The translations under genes were made by a program, and so were the position numbers. Below, in pieces: positions 1 to 8,900 of a stretch of 12,969 bases of DNA (its first letter is position 1; each line of letters begins with the position of its first letter). The notes beneath the pieces were generated by a model. It was not told where the DNA came from and did not search any database. It worked only from the letters and a program-made list of their open reading frames with translations. Source of the stretch: Verrucomicrobiota bacterium (GTDB lineage Bacteria > Verrucomicrobiota > Verrucomicrobiae > Limisphaerales > UBA11358); NCBI GenBank assembly GCA_014860005.1, contig JACZKP010000017.1, positions 1 through 12,969 of the forward strand, in the 5' to 3' direction.

Positions 1-118
1 AGATCACAGGGCAGAAACATCGGCGTCTGGCGATCCACATTCACAAAACGTGCAGGCATGACCTTTGGAACCGTACCGCCCCTTTTTTGTTCAAACTATT
101 TTCAGAAATCTCTTCGCG

Positions 119-1636
119 CTAAGTCCGACAGGCTGCTAGCAGCAGGCGCTGACCGAACTGGGTCGCGTAGTATTTGTAAGTCCTGCCCACTTTCTTGATC
201 AACCCATGCAGGCGCAGTCGCCGCAGCAGGCGCGCAATCTGGCTGCGTGTCCAGCCCGGCAGCAGCCGTTGCAGCCGCCGGCTGGTGACGCCGCTGATTT
301 GATGTTCGCCTGCCAGCACCGCCAGGAGGCCTTGCAGGTCCGTCTTGAGAAACAGGTTGAACCCGCGCCAACTGCGCGCCGCCGCGTCCTGGACCGGGCG
401 GCTGAGTTTGTCCAAGTCCACTCGGCCCGACGAGCGGTCTTCCAGCCGGCTCAACCACGCCAGATAGCGCTGCGTGGCCGCGTGCATCAGCCCGCGCAGG
501 TCGCGCAAGCTGAAGATGCTTTTTTTGAGCGGCGCCACTGCGTAAGTCGCCGGGCCGTCCCGGTGTTCCACCTTGCGGTGGTGCGAAAAAAAGGTCACGT
601 CGTTGACCGTGCATTCCAGGCGCAGCACCCGCCCGCGCTTGTCGTAGAGCTTGAGCGAGGCCGGTCCCAGAAAGTGTTTGACCCGCGTGCCCTCCACGCG
701 CGTGTGCAAGTCGCTGCCCAGCGCCGTGTCGGTGTGGGCCGGAAAGCGTTTGCCCAGGAACTTGGCGACTTCCGGCGCTTTGACCGTGAAGATGGCTTGC
801 CGGCTCAACTCTTCATAGACCGGTGTCAGTTTCTCGGTCGAGCGCCACACCAGGTCCAACGAATACTCCACCTGCATCAGGCTCCAGTGGTAGCCGCCGC
901 GGAAACGCTCCAACAAGGCCGGCACGCACTGACGGGCCAGCCCGTCCAAGTCGCGCTTGAGTTGATCGAGGGAAAAATCATCCGCCAGCGCCTGGGCTTT
1001 TTTCCAATCGGCACACTCCACCAGCGCATTGTCTTCCATTTGAAACTTCAGCCCGGCGCGTCGCAAACGGCTGGCCAGCCAGTTGTGGCCGTTGAAATAG
1101 ATTTGCAGCCGGAAGGGCAGCCACATCGGCACCCGCACATAAACCAGACCCAACCGCGCGTGCAGAAAATAAAAGTAGTAATGCAGGCATTTGCCGGGGG
1201 TGGGGCGCAGGCCGGTCTTGCCGGTGGCCTTGTCATGCCAGGGCTTGAACGCCTGACAAGCTTCCATCGCCGAGAAGACATGCCCCAAGCCCGGCGCATC
1301 GCCACGCTTTTGCAGCACCGCAGCCACTCGATCCTCTTTGCGGAAGTTTCTGCGTTCGATGTGCTCAATGGACAAACCGGCGGCGCGGGCGGTGAGGATG
1401 GCGTGGTCGCGCACCTGATTGCGCAGCGGCTCGGCGAAGACTTTCAGATCGAAGCAGCGGATGTTGTCCCGCCGCAACCAACCTTCCACCGCGCCGGCAT
1501 GACAGACATCGGTCAGCGTGCCGGTGAGGATGACGCGATCCCAACAGCCCAGGGTGCCGATGATTTGGTCGGCGTAGCGTTGAGTCAACAGTTCGGTTCC
1601 AGGAGCGTCCGATGGAGCGGGTGTCGGTTCAGACAT
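119..1636 (-). CDS. Uncharacterised 505-aa protein with C-terminal winged-helix-like region; possible mobile-element protein
   Basis: I recognise this as one of a family of roughly 500-residue proteins, usually annotated as hypothetical or MarR-like, that I recall as multicopy in environmental Verrucomicrobia, Planctomycetes and Acidobacteria. No function is established. The N-terminus has the motif WDRVILTGTL (about 32-41). The middle has an aromatic core, YYFYFLHARLGLVYVRVP (about 153-170), then WLPFRLQIYFNGHNWLASRL (about 172-191). Around residues 320-345 comes RVKHFLGPASLKLYDK followed by LRLECTVND. The last 80 residues (SRRLQRLLPGW, SQIARLLRRLRLHGLIKKV, then YKYYATQFG) read like a winged helix-turn-helix, so DNA binding is plausible. 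There is no signal peptide. The ATG at 1636 has GGGAGG only one base upstream, too close for a normal ribosome site. The gene begins 43 bp after the secreted-protein gene ends. A mobile-element role is inference. Confidence 0.8.
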   Translation of the reverse strand: MSEPTPAPSDAPGTELLTQRYADQIIGTLGCWDRVILTGTLTDVCHAGAVEGWLRRDNIRCFDLKVFAEPLRNQVRDHAILTARAAGLSIEHIERRNFRKEDRVAAVLQKRGDAPGLGHVFSAMEACQAFKPWHDKATGKTGLRPTPGKCLHYYFYFLHARLGLVYVRVPMWLPFRLQIYFNGHNWLASRLRRAGLKFQMEDNALVECADWKKAQALADDFSLDQLKRDLDGLARQCVPALLERFRGGYHWSLMQVEYSLDLVWRSTEKLTPVYEELSRQAIFTVKAPEVAKFLGKRFPAHTDTALGSDLHTRVEGTRVKHFLGPASLKLYDKRGRVLRLECTVNDVTFFSHHRKVEHRDGPATYAVAPLKKSIFSLRDLRGLMHAATQRYLAWLSRLEDRSSGRVDLDKLSRPVQDAAARSWRGFNLFLKTDLQGLLAVLAGEHQISGVTSRRLQRLLPGWTRSQIARLLRRLRLHGLIKKVGRTYKYYATQFGQRLLLAACRT

Positions 1637-1665
1637 GCCTCCCGATTTACCAGAAACTCTTGGTT

Positions 1666-1678
1666 CCGGCTATGCCGG
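1666..1678 (-). terminator. Short hairpin between the secreted-protein gene and the 505-aa gene
   Basis: CCGGC and GCCGG form a perfect 5-bp stem around the loop TAT, just beyond the TAA stop of the 427-residue protein gene. No T-run follows on the minus strand, so this is at best a weak terminator or an mRNA-end stabilising hairpin. It could be chance. Confidence 0.25.
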
Positions 1679-1679
1679 G

Positions 1680-2963
1680 TTAGGGAACTGCGATCAGGCG
1701 GTAAAACATCTTTTGCGTCTCGGTTTGGACGGTATGGTTCTGAGAGGCATCCGGTCCGCTCGCCAGCACATCTTCCGGCGTATCATTCCAAACTGGAGAC
1801 TCAATGGTATCTTTATACTGCAACCGGTAGCTCTGGCCGATAATTGCATTCCACGTGATCGTCACCTCGTCGTCCGTCACGCTAATGACCTTAATCATCA
1901 GTGGCGACACAACCGTTACGGTGAAAGTCCTGGCATCCTCCAAATTTGGTACGCCATCGTCGGTGACAAATACGGTTATGGAATTCGTCGTGTACATGTC
2001 CGCATCAGTCGTTGCCCATGTAAAGATACCTGTGAACGGGTTGATTCCAGCTCCCGGAGGCGCGCCGGCGCCGAGACTAAACGTAAGCGTGTCCATTGGA
2101 AGATCAGGGTCCGTGGCCACATTTGTGAACGTGACCACACTGCCGGCATGAACCAGCTTGTCCGTGATTTCTGCCAACACCGGTGACCGATTTGTCCCCA
2201 AGGCGACCACCGTAAAACTATTGGTCGCACTCAGCGCCGGCACGCCGTTGTCGCTCACTTTCACCAAGATGAGATTGATACTGGGGCCATGTGAACTGTT
2301 TGGAGTCCACGTCAACACCCCCGTCCGGACATCCACGCTCATACCGTCAGGCCCGGACACCAGCGCAAACGACAGCGCATTGGTGGGTACGTCGGCATCC
2401 GTGACCGCGTTGGTGACAGCGAGTGTCTGCAAGCGGCTGATAATTTGGTCCGGCGGCACGCTCAGGACCGGCGCCGTGTTGACCGTGATTACGGAGGACA
2501 GGCTTCCCTCGTTAACCGAGGCTTCTGTCAACGCGAGGATGACCCCAGCCGGAGCGCCGAAGGTCACGGACAGCACTGCCCCCTCACCCCCGATGGGAGA
2601 CGCGCCGGCCAAGCCCGCGAGAATTACCCCCGGCTCGGGAATGTTCGTCGCCAGCATCATGCCGCCCGCCAGTGTCCCTACCTGAATTCCGAGGACGGGG
2701 GTGGTGGGGGGATCGTAAGTTAGCCGCAAGTCCATGCTGTAGATGGTCGGCGTTGGAGCGTGCAACACCACCTGCTGGATGGTTTGGGCCGGAGGCGGAG
2801 GCTCACTCGGAACAAGGATGGCGAATCGGGCCGGCTCGGCTAATGCGGCCTGCACAACACACAGCGACACAGCAGCAACTACCAATGGAAACCCACGATT
2901 GCCCGCTGCGGCATTTACAAGCCAACCCGTTTCAGGCCGCTTAGTTACGAGGTGTTTCTGCAT
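1680..2963 (-). CDS. Secreted protein with cohesin-like domain, two cadherin/He_PIG-like repeats and C-terminal beta-sandwich module
   Basis: This 427-residue protein has a long N-region and a hydrophobic stretch at 25-42 ending ALA|E, a probable Sec signal peptide with an unusually extended start. Residues about 47-160 are cohesin-like (TIYSMDLRLTYDP, then GLAGA, then ASVNEG) and align with the last cohesin-like domain of the protease encoded just upstream. Residues about 163-255 and 258-352 are two related Ig-like repeats, each with a TDAD/TDPD acidic turn, a TGVLTW/TGIFTW strand and a VSDNGVP/VTDDGVP strand, typical of He_PIG or cadherin-like repeats. Residues 354-427 (TITWNAIIGQSYRLQYKD, ending FYRLIAVP) are the terminal module shared with the protease. 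The start lies six bases after the protease stop, with GAGG four bases upstream, so the two genes are almost certainly co-transcribed. No catalytic domain is visible, so adhesion or scaffolding is the likeliest role. The substrate is unknown. Confidence 0.88.
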   Translation of the reverse strand: MQKHLVTKRPETGWLVNAAAGNRGFPLVVAAVSLCVVQAALAEPARFAILVPSEPPPPAQTIQQVVLHAPTPTIYSMDLRLTYDPPTTPVLGIQVGTLAGGMMLATNIPEPGVILAGLAGASPIGGEGAVLSVTFGAPAGVILALTEASVNEGSLSSVITVNTAPVLSVPPDQIISRLQTLAVTNAVTDADVPTNALSFALVSGPDGMSVDVRTGVLTWTPNSSHGPSINLILVKVSDNGVPALSATNSFTVVALGTNRSPVLAEITDKLVHAGSVVTFTNVATDPDLPMDTLTFSLGAGAPPGAGINPFTGIFTWATTDADMYTTNSITVFVTDDGVPNLEDARTFTVTVVSPLMIKVISVTDDEVTITWNAIIGQSYRLQYKDTIESPVWNDTPEDVLASGPDASQNHTVQTETQKMFYRLIAVP

Positions 2964-2969
2964 CTTGCC

Positions 2970-5900
2970 TCATTCCACCAACCGCACACGATATAGGCGA
3001 CCAATCCCGGACATGGCTGCGTCATCCTGCACACTCGCCTCCTGGCCAGTGGCCGTGACCGGCAGGCCCAGCGGTTGCCACTCGCCACCAATCCCTTCTT
3101 CCAGGTACAACACCTGATAGAGCTTGCCCGGCACGGCCGACCACGAAACCTTTCTAGTTCCGCCACTCTCCAGTGTCACCGAGCGGATCGCAAAATAACT
3201 TTGCGTATCTGTCGGCGTGGTTCCCGCCCGGATCTCCGACCAATCCGACTGGCCGTCGCCATCGGTGTCCCCGTCAAACTCGGTACCATCGGGGTCAATC
3301 ACTACCGGCACGGCACCCTCGTTGATCGAGGCGCTGACGATGTTTAGCGGATCGGCCGCCTCATCCGACAAGGTAAACACCAGCAACGCGCCCACGCCTT
3401 GCAACGGCTCGGCGCCGGCGAGTCCGACACGCACGACGCCCGCTTGATTGGTGTTGCTGCTCATGGCCAGCGGCTCCGCGAACGCTCCAGCCTGAAGACC
3501 CTGCAACGGGCGGGACGGATCGTGGCTGAGCAACAGGTCCACGCTGTAAATGGCCGCGTCCACACCCCGGACCAGCAGCCAGACCTGAGTTTCAGCGAAC
3601 TCCGTTCTCAGAGTGCGCAAAGCCAGGATGACCTCTGCCGGTGAACCCTTTGGCCCAGAGGATTCACTCCCTTGGAGGATCATGGGCGACGGCGCGGGGT
3701 TCGACCAATTCCCCGAAACATCCCCCAGCAGAATGGCCGTGAAATCCTGACCAGTCTGGTCGCTGTTCAGGAGGCTGTAGCTGCGTTGCGCCGGCCTGAA
3801 ATCCCAAAACCGCCCGGCGCCGGGGAACGCGCCTTCGATCAAGCCGACAGCTTTCTCCAAGATGTAGGAGGCGTCCATGGCCGAAACCGATCCGTTTCGG
3901 TTCACGTCCGCCGCAAGAACTTGGTTTGACGAGAGCGTCAATAGACCCGCAGCTGCTTGCAGAACCAACGACGCATCATAGCTCGTGATTCCAGCCACAT
4001 CGCTCGTCTTCGCAGGGGTCAGCACATAGCTGCCCGTCGGGATGTTCGTGATGGAGTACCCACCATCGCTCGCGGAGTTTGTTTGAAATGCGCCCGCACC
4101 ATTCAGATGGAGGGACACGTCGGTCACCCCTTCCTGGCTGCCGCCGAAATACCGGACGGTGCCGGCGAGCGTAAAGAAGCCGTTCACGGTGAACAACCCG
4201 TCACTGCGGGTAGTCGTTATCGCCCCGTCGTTCAATGACAGGCTTTCGATGGTTAGCACCGTTGAAGCCGGCGGCGACTTGACGATGTTAAAGCGTAACA
4301 CTACCAGCGAACCGCTGCCGGTGACACTGCTAGCATTCGCCAGGGACAAGACCGCACGACCGGGCGTGTTGAGGTTGGCGGCCAAGCCCCAACCTGCCGT
4401 AAATGCTCCAACCCGGGCGTCAATAATTGACAGCACCGAAGGATCGAAGGTGATCGTCACATCCACCGCGCGCAGTCCCGCGACGTTCGCCGCCGACAGA
4501 CCAAGTTCAACTTGGGTGCCGTAATTGCCGTTGGTCGTGGGCAAGGAGACGATCACGCCAGTCTGTTCAAACTGGAACGCACTCAACAGCGTGCTCTGCG
4601 TGCCGTTGGTGTTTAAGATTGTCACGTCCACCAAGGCGGGGAAATGGGGCGGGGTGTTGCAGGCCAGTTGGTTTTCACTGATCAGCGTGACGTTGCTCGC
4701 CAGCACGCCGCCAAAGAGCACGCTGACGCCCGGCTCGAATAACGTGCCGCTGAGCGTTACCGCCGTGCCGCCAGTGCTGGGGCCGTGGTTGGGTGTGACC
4801 GACGCCAGCGTGGGGATGTTGCTGACCGACACAACGTGCGGCAGGAGGGGCGTGCCGCTAAACACCTCGCTGATGCCATCGGTGGCGGTGAGGTAGTATT
4901 CCACGCCGGGCGACTGGACGGAGGAGCCGAGAATCGTGGCGGACCAATCGTTGCTGGTCACATTCACCATTGGGAGACTCGTGTAGTTGGCGCCGCTGGC
5001 GGAAGGCCGGTAGAACACCGTCACGCCGGTGACCCGAAGATTATCCGTGGCCGTCGCGCGTAGTTGCAGGCCTCGCGCCGGCAGCGCGCTCGTCACCGGT
5101 GTGTGTGTGAGCACAGGCGGGATGGTGTCCAGCGCTGCGGCCGACGCCAGGTTCGAGGGTTCTGATTCCGTCATGTCCGTCGTCAGCACTGTGAACTTGT
5201 AGAACTTCGGGACCGCCGGAGGGACGCTGGAGTCGGAATAGCTCTCGCTGCCGGGCGGGATGACCGTGCTGTTGAGGCGCGTCCACGGACCATTCGTGCT
5301 GTCGGCGCGATACAGGTTGTAGCCGGCGAGCAGTTCGTAATCATTCTGCTGCCAGGTGAGTAGGATCGCGCCCTCCTGGCCGCTGGCTTGAAGGGTCATG
5401 GAGGCAATGCCCATCGTCTGCACCTTGAAGCGGAAGCGGCCCACGTCATAGCCGGAAACCAGCCACGGATCATCGGCCGCCACGGCGCCAGAAATCCGCA
5501 TCAAGTGGTAGCCCTCACCGCTGACCGGCGTAATCCAGGCGGAGCCTTGCCAAGTTCGAGCATTGAGCCATCCGTTGGTGATCTGGTGAAAATTGTCATC
5601 TCGCGGAGTGATGGAAAAGTCGGTGTGCGGCGGGCTGGGACCGAAGGTGACGAACGGCTCGGTGTTGGTGTTCATGTTGCGGTTGAACACCACCGAGAAA
5701 TCCCCCCGGCCACCGCTCATCTGCGGCACGGTTTCCGCCGGTATGCCGTTGATGAATACCTTCTCGACAAACGGGTAGGTCGAGGCGAAGCCGCTGCTGG
5801 GTGGGGTGCCATAATCAATCCGCGCGCTTGTGAAGTTGTCGTAGTAATCCACAATCATGTGGTTGATCAGGACGGGATTGTCCGTGCCCCAGTAATTGTT

Positions 5901-8900
5901 CTGGAGGGAGGTGTATCCGTTGGCCACGCCGGCCTGGCTTACTACCCGCATCCAATTTGCAATCGAGGGATCCCAGTATTTGCTCAGAAAGGCATTGCGT
6001 TGCCATTGTGGTTCAAAATGGTCCCGGACGTATGCCAGAAGTGTGCCGTTCGTGGGCGCCAGATTCAACTGGTCGAGCGTCCAGGTTCCTGGTAGTTTCA
6101 ACACGAAGGACTTCCAAGACCCCCTACTCCCATTCCCAAACCGGATGGAGGGTGTCTGGTCAACGTTACGCCACCCCCAAAGCCTAGTATTTCCATTATT
6201 ATATACATCCATGAACTGAACCACATGCTCTGTGGCCGAACTCAAGTTGACTGGATAGCCGCTCGCCCAGTCCGTGAATTCAAGGGGTGAGCCGTCTACC
6301 CAGGAGAATGAGTCCGAGAGGTTCCGGTCCGACAGCCCAATGTAAACCCAATCATGATTTAGGATTCCACCCGCTCGGAAGTTCGCTGCGCCCGGCAAAT
6401 AGGCCTTGAGAAAGTCAGATTCAGCCTCATCCCGCACTGAGGCTACATGGCCGTCGTAGAAGGATGCGATGGCTTCGGCTAGTCGCAGTGAGAACTGTTC
6501 CATAGGCAGCACGACATAAGTCACGCCATTGGTGAACAATGGACTTGACCAGAAAGGGGTATCCCCGCTGTCGCAGGTCATGGGGTTCTTGAAGGACAAA
6601 GGCAGGTTGACGCTGAGGGGTTTGTTGTTCTCATTGTCTTGGAGGAATACGCAATCGTCGCTGCGAACGAGTCCCGACGGAACCAGCCAACCCGTGTCAA
6701 AAAGGCAGGTGTCAGCACGGCCGATGGACATGGTTCCGCCTCCTCGGAACTTGCCAAAGGCGGTGTTGGCGGCATGCTCAATGTCAATCGTGGACGACAG
6801 TGCATCCCATTCTAAACGACCGTGGTTGATAGTTCTAATACCAGTCAACCAGGGGTTTCGGATGGTTACATATTGTAGATCACACACGCCCCCGCTCTCC
6901 GCGGTGATGAGCGTGGTCTGCCCGCTCACCAAGTAAGATGGGAACAAGGACACGGGATTTGAAGCCGCTCCCTCGATGGACAGCACTCCGCGGACAACCA
7001 GACTTCCGGTTTGCGGGCCGGGGTTGTAAGGATCCGAGCTGATGGCGCCCCACTGCACCTGGGCACCTTCGGTAATTCGGAGCGTGGCTCCGGCTTCGAC
7101 CAAGACCGGCCCGCCCACCATCCAGTAGTCGCTCTGGTCCAAGGTCAGGGTCATGCCCGTCGGGATTACACTGGGCAGGTTCTTCCCTCGCTGCACAATG
7201 ACTTTGAAACGGGCCACATTGGTGAAGGTGTTGGTACTCGTCGGATCCCATCCATCAAGGAACGTGAAGGTGAGTTCGAACGGGATGACGTGGTCGTTAG
7301 GGCAGTTGGTGGCAACGTGGAAGACAAACGGATGTTCCACGCCGGTGATGACGCCCCCCGGGTTGTAGATGAAACCGTTGTCCGCAGTATTGAAGGGACC
7401 GATATTGCCGAAACTCACGGTATTCGTGACGAGGCTGACGTAAGGATCATCAAACACGGCTCCTTCAGCGCGCGCCCGAAGGGTTGCCACCACGTTGCTG
7501 GCCTGACCGGACCGGTTGATCACCTCGATCGCCAGGTGGAGAGTTTCGCCCGAGTCCGCGCGCCCGTCCGCATCATTGGACGCGCTGATGGCTTGGTTAT
7601 CGAACAACCAAGTCTCCAGCAAACCCACCCCCGGCGCCGGTAGTTCGGTAACGGCCTTGTAGGCGTTCACATTGGGGTTCCCACAGTTCCACAATCCTCC
7701 CATGAGAAACCGGGATGAAAAAACCTCGCGTTGCCACCAGTAGGACCGCATCAGGGCGGCAATGCCGGAAACGATCGGCGTGGCCATGGAGGTGCCGCTC
7801 CACGCGGCGTATTGGTTTCCGGGCAGGATGCTGAAAATGCTCTCGCCGGGAGCCGCCAGAAGGTACCGCGTGCCTGTCGTATCATAGTTTGAAAACCAAG
7901 TTTTTGTGCCTATGGTGTCGTGGGCCATAATCCCATGCACAAACGGCAGCGCCGCCGGATAAACCGGGTAGTACCTCGCATCCAGATTGTCGTTGCCGGC
8001 CGCTGCCACCAGCACAGCTTGATTCAACGCCACAGCCAGCGCATCTTCCACGACTTGGGAGCGCTGGTAACCGCCGAAGCTCATATTGATGACGTCAGCC
8101 CCATTGTCCGCGGCGTAGAGGATTGCTTCAGCGATGTCCGTTGTGCTGAGAGCGCCCGAATACTGGGCGGCGCGAATCCCCATGATCTGCACGTTGAACG
8201 CCACGCCCACGCCGCCCTTCAGGTTGAACGCGGTCGCGGCAATGATGCCGGCCACATGGGTGCCGTGGCCATGCAGATCAATCGGATCCCCGACGTGACT
8301 TCGCCCGTCAGAAACCACGCTGCAGCCGTGGATGTCATCCACAAATCCGTTGCCATCGTCATCAATGTTGTTACCGGGAATCTCGCGCGGGTTCGTCCAG
8401 ATGTTGCCGATGAGTTCCTCGTGATTGTAATCCACGCCGGTGTCAATCACGGCCACCACCACGTCCCGCTTGCCGCCCACCGGTACGCCATTCTGCTTGA
8501 GATAATTCCACGCCGCCTGGGCTTGGATGAACGAGTGATGCCATTGTTGGTTAATCTGCGGGTCAGTGGTGCCGTCAGGCAGGCCGGTGATGGGCGGATC
8601 CACATCATGCAGCCGCCATTCGTAAGCTGGCTCGGCATATTCCACCGCGGGGTTGGCCTTGAAGTCGGCCAGCACCTGCTTCAATTCGGCGTTCGTTGGC
8701 ACTCGGAGCCGGTACCACTGGAACAAACCGTCACGCTGACGGTCCTGCCCAGTCTGCGCCTTCAGACCGGCGTCGCGCGCGGCGCGCCTGGCCCGGTTGA
8801 AGACAGTTTTCGCCGCGGCCACTCCATGCTTCTGAAGCAGGGCGCTGATCTCGTTGGTTTGCGAAGCGATGAAATTGACCGCCTTGCCAGCGCGGGCCGC

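Noticed and set aside
40..1690. Possible terminal inverted repeats around the 505-aa gene (GGAACC near 67 and GGTTCC near 1663).
   Set aside because: The match is only about six bases and is expected by chance. No longer inverted or direct repeat was found by eye.
206..1843. A 545-residue open frame on the plus strand, longer than the opposite 505-residue gene.
   Set aside because: It is rich in Arg, Gln, His and Ala with no domain-like pattern, and it runs on into the secreted-protein gene. The minus frame has natural composition and recognisable family motifs. GC-rich codon use explains the antisense opening.
5388..6095. A 235-residue plus-strand ORF opposite the middle of the protease.
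   Set aside because: It shows no motifs, is His/Arg/Val-rich, and lies fully inside the long minus-strand gene.
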